The notes under the pieces are model-generated. The model searched no databases, had not been told where the DNA came from, and saw nothing but the letters and a program-made list of their open reading frames with translations. Positions 8,002 through 16,115 of a stretch of 64,000 bases of DNA are shown here, in pieces; within the stretch, counting starts at the first letter, position 1; every line of letters begins with the position of its first letter. A program made the position numbers and the translations under genes. Source of the stretch: Phytohabitans maris. Lineage in GTDB: Bacteria > Actinomycetota > Actinomycetes > Mycobacteriales > Micromonosporaceae. The stretch is taken from positions 1 through 64,000 of the forward strand of contig NZ_JAVHUY010000016.1 in assembly GCF_031085175.1 (NCBI RefSeq). Direction: 5' to 3'.

Positions 8002-8060
8002 ACCAGCGGTACCCCAGATACCTTATGGCGCCGCCATAAGGTACTTCCGGTACCGCTGGT
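8002..8060. repeat. Composite two-step palindrome
   Basis: Outer arms ACCAGCGGTACC (8002-8013) and GGTACCGCTGGT (8049-8060) are perfect inverted repeats. Inside them, separated by 5 unpaired bases on each side, TACCTTATGGCG (8019-8030) and CGCCATAAGGTA (8032-8043) form a second perfect pair around a single C. It is AT-richer than its surroundings. No other copy occurs in this window. Confidence 0.85.
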
Positions 8061-8169
8061 GCTCACCTCGGCGGCCGAGGGCCATCCACGGTGGCCGTTG
8101 CCGGCCCTGCTTTTGCCGGACCCGCCGGTGTCGTCACTGGGCTCGCCGGTTCTCGGGCGCGGAGGGTGC

Positions 8170-8278
8170 GGAGGGTGAGGCCGCGGGAACGCATCCCAAG
8201 AAAACGTTCCGCTGCGCTCCACGTTTCCCGGGGGACCCCGCGCAACGGTCCGGACCACGGCGGACATCGCGGTAGCTC
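8170..8278 (+). repeat. Family C mosaic repeat, copy C2 (long form)
   Basis: Runs from GAGGGTGAGGCCGCGGGAAC through CCCAAGAAAACGTTCCGCTG to GGACATCGCGGTAGCTC, nearly identical to 4011-4130 and 32921-33044. Small differences (CATCCC for CACCCC, GTTCC for GCTCC) keep the central stem partly intact. Confidence 0.85.
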
Positions 8279-8304
8279 GGAATTCTCTGGTTTGTGGGTG
8301 GGGC

Positions 8305-8943
8305 TCAGCCGGTCGCGAGCTTGAGGCCGAAGCCGAGAAAGAGCGTGCCGGCGGCGGTCGTGGCGCCGGCGGCCAGCCGCCTGCGGCGGCGGAACTGGGC
8401 GGCCAGGAAGGTGCCGGTGAAGATGAGCAGCGTCAGGTACAGGGCGCTGGCGAGCTGCGCGATCAGTCCCAGCAGGAGGAACGACAGGGCCGGGTACGCG
8501 TAGGCCGGATCGACGAACTGGATGAAGAACGAGATGAAGAACAGGATCGCCTTCGGGTTGAGCAGGCTGATCACGGCGGCCCGGCGGAAGGGGTGCGGGA
8601 GGGCCTCGGCGGCGGGTGCCGCGGGTGTCGTGCGGGGTGTGCCGCGCCAGCGGCGTAGGGCGCCGCGGATCATCTGCAGGCCGACGTAGCCGAGGTAGAC
8701 GGCGCCCGCGTACTTGATCGCGAGGAAGACCGGCGGGTATGCCCTCAGCAGGGAGGCGACGCCCGCGGCCGAGAGCGCCATGAGCACGGTGTCGCCGAGG
8801 AAGACGCCGGCGGCTGCCTTGTAGCCGGACGGTACGCCGCGCCGGGCCGCGGTGGAGAGCACGAAAAGCGAGTTGGGCCCGGGCAGCAGGATGATGGCGA
8901 CCGTGCCCAGCACGTAGGTCCAGATGTCGGTGATCCCCAGCAC
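8305..8943 (-). CDS. LysE/RhtB-family amino-acid exporter
   Basis: A 212-residue inner-membrane protein with about six hydrophobic segments and the family opening LLPGPNSLFVLSTAARRG followed by GYKAAAGVFLGD. Members export amino acids such as lysine, homoserine or leucine; the substrate here is unknown. GTG 8943 is used with GAGGA upstream. It starts 10 bp after the PPOX-GNAT gene on the same strand, so the two probably form an operon. The MocR-type regulator facing them uses pyridoxal phosphate, so an amine or amino-acid signal is plausible but inferred. Confidence 0.88.
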   Translation of the reverse strand: MLGITDIWTYVLGTVAIILLPGPNSLFVLSTAARRGVPSGYKAAAGVFLGDTVLMALSAAGVASLLRAYPPVFLAIKYAGAVYLGYVGLQMIRGALRRWRGTPRTTPAAPAAEALPHPFRRAAVISLLNPKAILFFISFFIQFVDPAYAYPALSFLLLGLIAQLASALYLTLLIFTGTFLAAQFRRRRRLAAGATTAAGTLFLGFGLKLATG

Positions 8944-8953
8944 GGCGCCATCC

Positions 8954-10198
8954 TCACCCCACCGTGGCCGGTGCGCGAAGCTTTTCCCGCAGCCGGATGT
9001 GTGCCGCTGGCCACTCGTCGACGGTCATCGCGTACTGCACGCTGTCGTACCAGGCGCCGTCCGGCCGCAGCCGGTGCATCTTCAGCACGCCCTCGCGCCG
9101 CGCGCCGAGGCGCTCGATGGCCGCCCGGGAACGCTCGTTGCGGCTGTCGGTGTGCCACACCACCCGCACCGCGCCCAGCTCCTCGAACGCCCTCGTGAGC
9201 AGCAGCAGCTTGGCCTCGGTGTTGACCCCCGTGCGCCAGCACCGGCGGCTCAGGAACGTGTGGCCGATGCCGAGCGAGCGCTTCGCCTCGTTCACCTCGT
9301 AGTACGACGTCGTGCCGATCACCTCGCCGGTGGCCGCGTCGCGCTGGACCCACGGCACGCGCTCGCCGGTGTGGTGCGCGTGCAGCGCACCGGCGACCAG
9401 CTCGGCCATGCCGTCGCGGTCGGCCGGCTGGGCGTGCGTGAGGTGCCGCCACACCTCGGGGTCGCGGGTGGCGGCGAAGAGCTCGTCGACGTGCGCCATG
9501 TCGAGCGGCTCGAGGATGACGTGGTCGCCGTGCATCGGCTCGGGCGTCAGCCAGGGGGAGCGGGGCGGCCGCAGGTAGTGCGGGACCGGCGCGGTCACAC
9601 CGGTGTCCGGCTCGGGCACGCCGGGCACGAGGCGCAGGGGCACCACGCCCGCCCAGTACGGCAGGTCGAGGTCTTCCGCCTCCTCCAGGACGCCGCCGGC
9701 GCGGGCCTTGACCGAGACCTCGTGCAGCGGGATCGCCAGCATCGCGGTCTCGGCCAGCTCCCTGCGGGTCGGCGGGCGGGTCTGCGCCGAGCGGCCACGC
9801 CCGACCTTGTCGATCAGCGCGTCGAGCGCGGTCCGCTTCTCCTCCTCGCTGGTGACCAGCCGGGCCACGCCGTGCGCCACCACGGAGCGGTAGTTGACGC
9901 TGTGGTGGAACTGGGAGCGGGCCAGCACCAGCCCGTCGAGCTGGGTGACCGTGAGGCACACCCGCAGGCCGGCGTCACCGCGGGCGGCGAGCAGGGGGCG
10001 GCTGCCGGTGGAGCCGTGCACGTACACCGTCTCGCCGACCCGCACGTGCAGCGTCGGCAGCACCCGCGGCTCACCGTCCACAGTGAACCCCAGCGCGCAG
10101 TGGTAGGCCTCGTCGAGGATGGCGTGGGCGGTGGCCCGCTCGTAGCTCATCCGGCCCCGCTCCCGCTTGGCGGTGGTCCGCTCGGTCTGCTGGTACAC
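8954..10198 (-). CDS. PPOX-type flavin-binding protein fused to a GNAT acetyltransferase
   Basis: A 414-residue fusion. The first half (about 1-200) is a split-barrel domain of the pyridoxamine-5'-phosphate-oxidase-like superfamily (YQQTERTTAKRERGRMSYER, DEAYHCALGF, YRSVVAHGVARLV). The second half (about 225-400) is a GNAT domain of the RimJ/RimL type (HVILEPLDMAHVDELFA, WRTGVNTEAKLLLLTRAFEELGAVRVVWHTDSRN-like core). The same fusion is known in actinobacteria, without an agreed function. GTG 10198 is chosen because GGGAGG lies 6 bp upstream; TTG 10222 would have no ribosome site. The gene is divergent from a MocR regulator across 44 bp and leads a two-gene operon with lysE. Confidence 0.85.
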   Translation of the reverse strand: MYQQTERTTAKRERGRMSYERATAHAILDEAYHCALGFTVDGEPRVLPTLHVRVGETVYVHGSTGSRPLLAARGDAGLRVCLTVTQLDGLVLARSQFHHSVNYRSVVAHGVARLVTSEEEKRTALDALIDKVGRGRSAQTRPPTRRELAETAMLAIPLHEVSVKARAGGVLEEAEDLDLPYWAGVVPLRLVPGVPEPDTGVTAPVPHYLRPPRSPWLTPEPMHGDHVILEPLDMAHVDELFAATRDPEVWRHLTHAQPADRDGMAELVAGALHAHHTGERVPWVQRDAATGEVIGTTSYYEVNEAKRSLGIGHTFLSRRCWRTGVNTEAKLLLLTRAFEELGAVRVVWHTDSRNERSRAAIERLGARREGVLKMHRLRPDGAWYDSVQYAMTVDEWPAAHIRLREKLRAPATVG

Positions 10199-10229
10199 CC
10201 GCACCCTCCCCGTGAGCCGCAAGTTTGTT

Positions 10230-10244
10230 ACAGTACAAAACTGT
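10230..10244. promoter_or_regulatory. Inverted repeat in the MocR/PPOX divergent promoter
   Basis: ACAGT-ACAAA-ACTGT overlaps the GTG start at 10243 and sits in the 44-bp gap between divergent genes. MocR regulators usually control a divergent neighbour from such a gap, so this is a candidate operator. The element is short, hence modest confidence. Confidence 0.4.
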
Positions 10245-11592
10245 GACTGTGCCAGTACGTTATCAGATCAATGGGGCCACGTCAGCGGCCATTTCGGCGA
10301 GCGTGGAGTCCGGCGTGCGCACCGGCGAGCTGCCCGCCGGGGCACCGCTGCCGGCCGTGCGGGCGCTCGCCGACGAGCTCGGGGTGAGCCCGGGGACGGT
10401 GGCGAAGGCGTACCAGGTGCTCCGCCAGCGTGGCGTGATCGAGACCGCGGGGCGCAACGGCACGCGGATCCGCCCCCGCCCGCCGGTCACCACCACCCGC
10501 GCCGCGCTGCGCCCGGCCGTGCCGGAGGGCGCGCTCGACCTCTCCTCCGGCGAGCCCGACCGGAGCCTGCTGCCACCACTCGGTCCGCACCTGGCCGCGC
10601 TCGCCGCCCGGGTCGGGCCCCCCATGGGGTACGCGGAGGCGGGTGTGCTGCCCGAGCTCGCCGAGACGATCCGGGCCCGCTTCGCGGCCGACGGGGTGGA
10701 CGCGCCGGCGGTCACCGTCACGAGCGGTGCGCTCGACGGCGCCGAGCGGCTGCTCACCGCCCACCTGCGTCCCGGCGACGCGGTGGCGGTCGAGGATCCC
10801 GGCTGGGCCAACTTCCTCGACCTGGTCGCGGCGCTGGGCCTGCGCGCGCTGCCGGTACCCGTGGATGGCGACGGCCCCACGCCGCACGGCCTGCGGGCCG
10901 CGCTCGCCGCGGGCGCCCGGGCCGTGGTGGTGACCACCCGCGCGCACAACCCCACCGGTACCTACCTCACCGCCGCCCGCGCGGCCGACCTGCGCGAGGT
11001 GCTCGCCGGCCAGGACGGGGTGCTGCTGATCGAAGACGACCACGCTGGCGAGCTGGCCGCCGTACCCCTGCATCCGCTGGCCGGCGCGACGCGGGCCTGG
11101 GCCTTCCTCCGCTCCGCCGCCAAGCCTTACGGCGCAGACCTGCGCCTCGCCGCCCTCGGCGGCGACGAGGCCACGGTGGCGCGGGTCGCCGGCCGGATGC
11201 GGCTCGGCGCCGGGTGGGTCTCCACCATGCTGCAGCGGCTGGCCATGTCGCTGTGGCAGGACCCGGCCGTCGCGGCCGGGGTGGTCGCGGCCGGCCACAG
11301 CTACGACCGCCGCCGCGACACCCTCGTCGCCGCGCTCGCCGAGCGCGGCGTGACGGCGTGCGGACGGACCGGCATCAACGTCTGGATCCCCGTCGCCGAC
11401 GAGACGCGCGCGGTCACGATGCTCCGAGATTCCGGGTACGCGGTGGCGCCCGGCGCGCTGTACCGGCAGGCCACGCCGCCGGGCGTGCGGATCACGGTCA
11501 GCCCGCTCGCCGAGCCGGACATTCCACCACTCGCCGACGCGGTCGCCGCCGCCGCATCTTCTCCTCCCGAATGGGGTAGAACAGTGCGGTGA
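10243..11592 (+). CDS. MocR-type GntR/aminotransferase transcriptional regulator
   Basis: A 449-residue MocR regulator. Residues about 10-75 form a GntR winged helix (SGVRTGELPAGAPLPAVRALADELGVSPGTVAKAY pattern) and about 90-445 a fold-type I aminotransferase-like domain (HNPTGTYL, IEDDHAGEL, and Lys in SAAKPYGADLR as the likely pyridoxal-phosphate lysine). Members sense PLP or an amine adduct and control the divergent gene. GTG 10243 is preferred; no ribosome site is visible, and the short gap suggests a leaderless or nearly leaderless message. Its stop overlaps the udgX start by 4 bp, an unusual coupling of this regulator to DNA repair. Confidence 0.88.
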   Translation: MTVPVRYQINGATSAAISASVESGVRTGELPAGAPLPAVRALADELGVSPGTVAKAYQVLRQRGVIETAGRNGTRIRPRPPVTTTRAALRPAVPEGALDLSSGEPDRSLLPPLGPHLAALAARVGPPMGYAEAGVLPELAETIRARFAADGVDAPAVTVTSGALDGAERLLTAHLRPGDAVAVEDPGWANFLDLVAALGLRALPVPVDGDGPTPHGLRAALAAGARAVVVTTRAHNPTGTYLTAARAADLREVLAGQDGVLLIEDDHAGELAAVPLHPLAGATRAWAFLRSAAKPYGADLRLAALGGDEATVARVAGRMRLGAGWVSTMLQRLAMSLWQDPAVAAGVVAAGHSYDRRRDTLVAALAERGVTACGRTGINVWIPVADETRAVTMLRDSGYAVAPGALYRQATPPGVRITVSPLAEPDIPPLADAVAAAASSPPEWGRTVR

Positions 11593-12236
11593 CGACAGCG
11601 CAGGAGTTCATCCCGGACGATGCCAGCACGCTCGACGCGCTGAAGGCGGCCGCCCCCTCGTGCAAGGGCTGCGAGCTGTACCAGGACGCCACGCAGGTGG
11701 TCTTCGGCCGGGGTGACGCGCACGCGCGGGTGGTCTTCGTGGGCGAGCAGCCCGGCGACGTCGAGGACCAGAAGGGCCTGCCCTTCGTCGGACCCGCCGG
11801 CCACCTGCTGCGCCGCGCCGTCGACGAGGCCGGCATCGACCCGGCCCACGTCTACATCACCAACGCGGTCAAGCATTTCCGCTTCGAGCTGCGCGGCAAG
11901 CGGCGCATCCACAAGACGCCCGACCGGGTGCACATCGAGGCGTGCCGGCCGTGGCTGGTGTCGGAGTTCCAGCTGCTGCGGCCGGAGGTCGTGGTGGTGC
12001 TCGGCGCGACCGCCGCCAAGGCGTTGCTGGGGCCGTCGTTCCGGGTCACCCAGCAGCGCGGGCGGGTGCTGCCCTGGCCGGGCTCGGCCCAGCACCCGGC
12101 CGACTTCCCGGTCGAGCCGGCCAAGCTGGTGGCCACCATCCACCCGTCGGCCGTGCTCCGGGCCGACGACCGGGACACGGCGTTCGGCGGCCTGGTGGCC
12201 GATCTGCGGGTGGTCGCCGGGGCCCTGCGACACTGA
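11589..12236 (+). CDS. udgX: UdgX-type uracil-DNA glycosylase
   Basis: A 215-residue iron-sulfur uracil-DNA glycosylase of the UdgX subclass, which excises uracil and remains covalently attached to the abasic site. The subclass marks are visible: VGEQPGDVEDQ (about 51-61), the KRRIHKTP loop with His108 equivalent to the reactive histidine known in Mycobacterium smegmatis UdgX, and TIHPSAVLR near the end. Cys25, Cys28 and Cys119 are cluster-ligand candidates. The GTG start overlaps the MocR stop (GTGA). It precedes an acyl-CoA dehydrogenase by 5 bp, so it is probably transcribed through the same run of genes. Confidence 0.93.
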   Translation: MTTAQEFIPDDASTLDALKAAAPSCKGCELYQDATQVVFGRGDAHARVVFVGEQPGDVEDQKGLPFVGPAGHLLRRAVDEAGIDPAHVYITNAVKHFRFELRGKRRIHKTPDRVHIEACRPWLVSEFQLLRPEVVVVLGATAAKALLGPSFRVTQQRGRVLPWPGSAQHPADFPVEPAKLVATIHPSAVLRADDRDTAFGGLVADLRVVAGALRH

Positions 12237-12241
12237 GCCGC

Positions 12242-13384
12242 ATGGAGCAGCAGCTGTACGAGCCGGTCCACGAAGACTTCCGGGCGCTCTGCCGCGAGTT
12301 CCTGGCCCGCGAGGCGGTGCCCCACCACGAGGCGTGGGAACGGGACGGGATCGTCGACCGCGAGGTCTGGCGCAAGGCCGGCGCGGCCGGGCTGCTCGGC
12401 ATGGACGTCGACGAGGAGTACGGCGGGGGTGGGCAGCGCGACTTCCGGTTCAACGCGGTGCTCACCGAGGAGATCGTCGGATCGGGCTGCTCGGGGCTCG
12501 GCTTCGGGCTGCACAACGACGTCGTCGCGCCGTACCTGACCGACCTCACCACCGAGGACCAGCGCAAGCGGTGGCTGCCCGGCTTCTGCTCCGGCGACCT
12601 CGTCACCGCGATCGCGATGAGCGAGCCGGCTGCCGGGTCCGACCTCGCCGGCGTGCGTACCTCCGCGGTCCGCGACGGTGACTCGTACGTCCTCAATGGA
12701 CAGAAGACGTTCATCACCAACGGCGACATGGCCGACCTCGTGGTGGTCGTCGCCAAGACCGCGCCCGACCAGGGTGCGCACGGCGCGAGCCTGTTCGCGG
12801 TGGAGCGGGGTACGCCCGGCTTCACCCGCGGCCGCCGCCTGGAGAAGGTCGGCCTGAAGGCGAACGACACGGCCGAGCTCTTCTTCGACGACTGCCGGGT
12901 GCCCGCCGACAACCTGATCGGCACCGAAAACCACGGCTTCTACCACCTCATGGCCAACCTGCCCCGCGAGCGGCTCGGCATCGCGGTGGCCGCCGTCGCC
13001 ACCAGCGAGCGGCTGCTCGCCATCACGCTGGAGTACGCGCGCGGCCGCGAGGCGTTCGGCCGGCCGATCGGAAAGTTCCAGCACAACCGCTTCCTCCTCG
13101 CCGAGCTCGACACCGAGGTGACGATCGCGCGGACGTTCCTCGACCACTGCGTGCGGGAGTTCAACGCGGGGCGGCTCACCGTGGTCGACGCGGCCAAGGC
13201 GAAGTGGTGGACCACCGAGCTGCAGAACCGCGTGGCCGACCGCTGCGTGCAACTGCACGGCGGCTACGGCTACATGCTGGAGTACCCGGTGGCCAAGGCC
13301 TGGCTCAACAGCCGGGTGCAGACCATCTACGGCGGCACCACGGAGATCATGAAAGAGATCATCGGGCGTAGCCTGGGCCTGTGA
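12242..13384 (+). CDS. Acyl-CoA dehydrogenase
   Basis: A 380-residue FAD-dependent acyl-CoA dehydrogenase that introduces a trans-2 double bond into an acyl-CoA thioester. It shows AIAMSEPAAGSDLAG (FAD-binding signature 1), the middle domain FITNGDMADLVVVVAKT, and QLHGGYGYMLEYPVAKAW near signature 2. In IYGGTTEIMKEII the position that carries the catalytic Glu in medium-chain enzymes is Gly; as in long-chain/isovaleryl types, the base is probably the Glu in LPRERLGIA. The start follows the udgX stop by 5 bp and the stop overlaps the MFS start (GTGA). Chain length and pathway are not shown. Confidence 0.92.
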   Translation: MEQQLYEPVHEDFRALCREFLAREAVPHHEAWERDGIVDREVWRKAGAAGLLGMDVDEEYGGGGQRDFRFNAVLTEEIVGSGCSGLGFGLHNDVVAPYLTDLTTEDQRKRWLPGFCSGDLVTAIAMSEPAAGSDLAGVRTSAVRDGDSYVLNGQKTFITNGDMADLVVVVAKTAPDQGAHGASLFAVERGTPGFTRGRRLEKVGLKANDTAELFFDDCRVPADNLIGTENHGFYHLMANLPRERLGIAVAAVATSERLLAITLEYARGREAFGRPIGKFQHNRFLLAELDTEVTIARTFLDHCVREFNAGRLTVVDAAKAKWWTTELQNRVADRCVQLHGGYGYMLEYPVAKAWLNSRVQTIYGGTTEIMKEIIGRSLGL

Positions 13385-14622
13385 CAGTAGAGACGGCCGC
13401 TCCGGTTCAGCGGCGCACTCTACGTTTGCTCTTCGTCACCCAGACGATCGGTGGCATGGGTGTCGCGATCGGACTGTCGGTGGGCGCGCTGCTGGCCGCG
13501 CGGCTGGGCGGCACCGCCATCTCCGGCCTCGCCACGAGCTCCGGCGTGGTGGGCGGCGCGCTGCTCGCCCTCCCGATCACCCGGATCACCAACGCCCGCG
13601 GGCGGCGCTGGGGGCTCGCCGCCGCCTACCTCACCGGCGCGCTCGGCGCCGCGGTCGTGGTGGCGGCCGCGGCGCTCGACCTCGTACCGCTCCTCTTCGC
13701 CGGCATGCTGCTCTTCGGCGGCGGGACCACGGCAAACCTCCAGGCCCGGTACGCCGCCGTCGACCTCTCCGAGCCGGTGCGTCGCGGCCGCCACCTCTCG
13801 CTGATCGTCTGGGCCACCACGATCGGGTCGGTCGCCGCGCCCAACTTCGCCGCGCTCGCCGACGACGCGGTGCACTGGTCCGGGGCACCGGCGCTGACCG
13901 GCCCGTTCGTGTTCAGCGCGCTGGCGTTCGGGCTCGCGGCGACGGTACTCGCGCTGCTCCTGCGCCCCGACCCGCTCCTCACCGCGCGGCGCCTCGCGGA
14001 GGTCGAGCCGGCACCGCGGCGCGCGGGTTTCCGGCCCGCGCTGCGCGCGGTCGCGGAAAGACCGGCGGCCCGGCTGGGGATGGCCGCGGTCGCCGTCGGC
14101 CACCTCGTCATGGTGGGGGTCATGGTGATGACGCCGGTACGCCTTGGCGAGTCCCATTCGGACGCCGACGTGCTCCGGGTCGTGGGCGTGGTGCTGAGCC
14201 TCCACATCGCCGGCATGTACGCGCTCGCCCCGCTCGTCGGCTGGCTGACCGACCGCCTGGGGCGGCGCGCGGTGGTGCTCGGCGGGGTCGCGGTGCTCGT
14301 CGCCGCCTGCGCGACGGCCGGTACGGCGGGGCACGACACGCCCCAGCTCGCGGTCGGGCTCACGCTGCTGGGGGTGGGCTGGTCGGGCACGATGGTGGCC
14401 GGCTCGACGCTGCTCTCCGAGTCGGTGCCGGCCGAGGTGCGGCCCGCCGCGCAAGGGCTGTCCGACCTGGTCATGGGATTGGCCGGGGCGTCCGCGGGCG
14501 CGGTGAGCGGGTTGGTGGTCGAGGTGAGCGGGTTCGGCGCGCTGACCGCGCTGGCCGCCATCGCGACGGTGCCGCTGGTCGCGCTAGCGTTGCGCCCGGT
14601 GGCTGTCGCGAGGGGAGTTTGA
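13381..14622 (+). CDS. MFS transporter
   Basis: A 413-residue major facilitator with about twelve hydrophobic segments. The loop motif between segments 2 and 3 is degenerate (ITRITNARGRRWGL), while the equivalent in the second half, LVGWLTDRLGRRAVVLGG, is clear, which supports MFS membership. Substrate unknown; such proteins often act as drug or metabolite exporters. It is coupled to the acyl-CoA dehydrogenase by a GTGA overlap and ends 3 bp before the DUF3046 gene, so it belongs to the run leading to recA. Confidence 0.9.
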   Translation: MTVETAAPVQRRTLRLLFVTQTIGGMGVAIGLSVGALLAARLGGTAISGLATSSGVVGGALLALPITRITNARGRRWGLAAAYLTGALGAAVVVAAAALDLVPLLFAGMLLFGGGTTANLQARYAAVDLSEPVRRGRHLSLIVWATTIGSVAAPNFAALADDAVHWSGAPALTGPFVFSALAFGLAATVLALLLRPDPLLTARRLAEVEPAPRRAGFRPALRAVAERPAARLGMAAVAVGHLVMVGVMVMTPVRLGESHSDADVLRVVGVVLSLHIAGMYALAPLVGWLTDRLGRRAVVLGGVAVLVAACATAGTAGHDTPQLAVGLTLLGVGWSGTMVAGSTLLSESVPAEVRPAAQGLSDLVMGLAGASAGAVSGLVVEVSGFGALTALAAIATVPLVALALRPVAVARGV

Positions 14623-14625
14623 AGG

Positions 14626-14826
14626 GTGCGGCTCACGGACTTCTGGGCGCGGTTGGAGCAGGCGTTCGGCCCGGCGTACGCGGCCAGCCTCGCCTCCGAC
14701 CAGGTGCTGCCCCAGCTCGGCGGCCGGACCATCCGGGAGGCGCTCGACGCCGGTACGCCGACGGTGGACGTGTGGCGGGCGGTGGTGGCCGCGTACCCCG
14801 ATCGGGTGCCCACTCGACTGCGCTGA
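14626..14826 (+). CDS. DUF3046 family protein
   Basis: A 66-residue protein of the actinobacterial DUF3046 family (MRLTDFWARLEQAFG, YAASLASDQVLPQLGGRTI, WRAVVAAYPDRVP). Members are almost always found immediately upstream of recA, as here, but their function is unknown. GTG 14626 is preceded by GAAGG. The SOS-type box and recA promoter follow, so it is probably not itself part of the main damage-induced transcript. Confidence 0.88.
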   Translation: MRLTDFWARLEQAFGPAYAASLASDQVLPQLGGRTIREALDAGTPTVDVWRAVVAAYPDRVPTRLR

Positions 14827-14895
14827 GTACCGCCTTCGCTTCGTTCGGTCATCTTTGGGTTAACGGACGCTCTGTGTGGCGTGTCGGCCCTTGCG

Positions 14896-14911
14896 TCGTA
14901 CAGGTGTTCGG
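14896..14911. promoter_or_regulatory. LexA (SOS) box upstream of recA
   Basis: TCGTACAGGTGTTCGG matches the actinobacterial LexA consensus TCGAAC-N4-GTTCGA at 10 of 12 fixed positions, with mismatches at positions 4 and 16. It lies about 160 bp upstream of the preferred recA start and upstream of the second, LexA-independent promoter. Confidence 0.7.
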
Positions 14912-14965
14912 CTATTGTCCACAGCTGGGGCGCTTGTCCACAGGTTGCGGCTCGTCGGCTGTTTT

Positions 14966-14988
14966 CTGTCGGACCCAGCGCCTAGCGT
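14966..14988 (+). promoter_or_regulatory. RecA-NDp (PafBC/ClpR-type) promoter of recA
   Basis: CTGTCGGAC, then exactly 8 bp, then TAGCGT resembles the mycobacterial RecA-NDp consensus TTGTCRGTG-N8-TANNNT (6 of 9 in the first block, full match in the second). Such promoters respond to DNA damage through PafBC, independently of LexA. Transcription would begin near 14995. Confidence 0.6.
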
Positions 14989-15054
14989 GTCCGCGTGACG
15001 AGAAGCTCTTCGGCGAAGACGCCCGCGAAGGCGGCGAATGTAGGGGTGGCGGCA

Positions 15055-16104
15055 ATGGGGGCAGCAGCACCTGATCGGGAAAAAGCACTCGATCTCGCTT
15101 TGGCGCAGATCGACAAGCAGTTCGGCAAGGGCTCGGTCATGCGGCTGGGCGAGCGGCCGGTCGTGCAGACCGCGATCATCCCCACCGGCTCGATCGCGCT
15201 CGATGTCGCCCTCGGCGTGGGCGGCCTGCCCCGCGGCCGGGTGGTGGAGGTCTACGGGCCGGAGTCGTCCGGTAAGACCACGGTCGCGCTGCACGCGGTG
15301 GCCAACGCCCAGCGTGCCGGCGGCATCGCCGCGTTCATCGACGCGGAGCACGCGCTCGACCCGGAGTACGCGAAGGCGCTCGGCGTCGACACCGACCAGC
15401 TGCTCGTCTCCCAGCCCGACACCGGTGAGCAGGCGCTGGAGATCGCCGACATGCTGGTCCGCTCCGGCGCGCTCGACATCATCGTCATCGACTCGGTGGC
15501 CGCGCTCGTGCCGCGCGCCGAGATCGAGGGGGAGATGGGCGACAGCCACGTCGGTCTCCAGGCCCGCCTGATGAGCCAGGCGCTGCGCAAGATCACCGGT
15601 ATCCTCAACACGTCCGGCACGACCGCCATCTTCATCAACCAGCTCCGCGAAAAGATCGGCGTCATGTTCGGCTCGCCGGAGACCACGACGGGTGGCCGCG
15701 CGCTCAAGTTCTACGCCTCGGTCCGCCTCGACGTGCGCCGCATCGAGAGCCTCAAGGACGGCACCGACGTGGTGGGTAACCGCACCCGTGTCAAGGTCGT
15801 GAAAAACAAGGTGGCCGCGCCGTTCAAGCAGGCCGAGTTCGACATCATGTACGGCAAGGGCATCTCCCGCGAGGGCTCGCTCATCGACGTCGGTGTCGAG
15901 CAGAGCATCATCCGCAAGTCGGGCGCGTGGTACACGTACGACGGCGACCAGCTCGGGCAGGGCAAGGAAAAGGCGCGCGAGTTCCTCAAGGAAAACCCGG
16001 ACGTGGCCGCCGAGATCGAGAAGAAGATCCTCGAAAAGCTCGGCGTCGGGCAGGGCGCGAGCGACGAGGCCGGCGGGGTCGAGCTGCCCCCGGTCGACTT
16101 CTGA
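15055..16104 (+). CDS. recA: Recombinase RecA
   Basis: A 349-residue RecA, the ATP-dependent strand-exchange protein that also promotes LexA self-cleavage. Walker A GPESSGKT is at 68-75, [18 protein letters not shown] carries Walker B, and [21 protein letters not shown] is the L2 region; length is typical. ATG 15055 gives the usual start ([17 protein letters not shown] within the first residues), with GGGGTGG nearby. GTG 14995, right at the predicted transcription start, would add 20 residues and could be used on a leaderless message. No intein is present. recX follows 11 bp downstream. Confidence 0.97.
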   Translation: MGAAAPDREKALDLALAQIDKQFGKGSVMRLGERPVVQTAIIPTGSIALDVALGVGGLPRGRVVEVYGPESSGKTTVALHAVANAQRAGGIAAFIDAEHALDPEYAKALGVDTDQLLVSQPDTGEQALEIADMLVRSGALDIIVIDSVAALVPRAEIEGEMGDSHVGLQARLMSQALRKITGILNTSGTTAIFINQLREKIGVMFGSPETTTGGRALKFYASVRLDVRRIESLKDGTDVVGNRTRVKVVKNKVAAPFKQAEFDIMYGKGISREGSLIDVGVEQSIIRKSGAWYTYDGDQLGQGKEKAREFLKENPDVAAEIEKKILEKLGVGQGASDEAGGVELPPVDF

Positions 16105-16115
16105 CCCGGCCCGCC

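Larger units (their letters stand above)
7746..8304. other. 559-bp spacer with operator, composite hairpin and family C repeat
   Basis: No gene is supported between the lacI start and the LysE stop. It holds the lacI promoter and operator (7788-7834), a 59-bp two-step palindrome (8002-8060) and a long-form family C repeat (8170-8278). I see nothing recognisable at 7840-8000 or 8061-8160. Confidence 0.7.
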
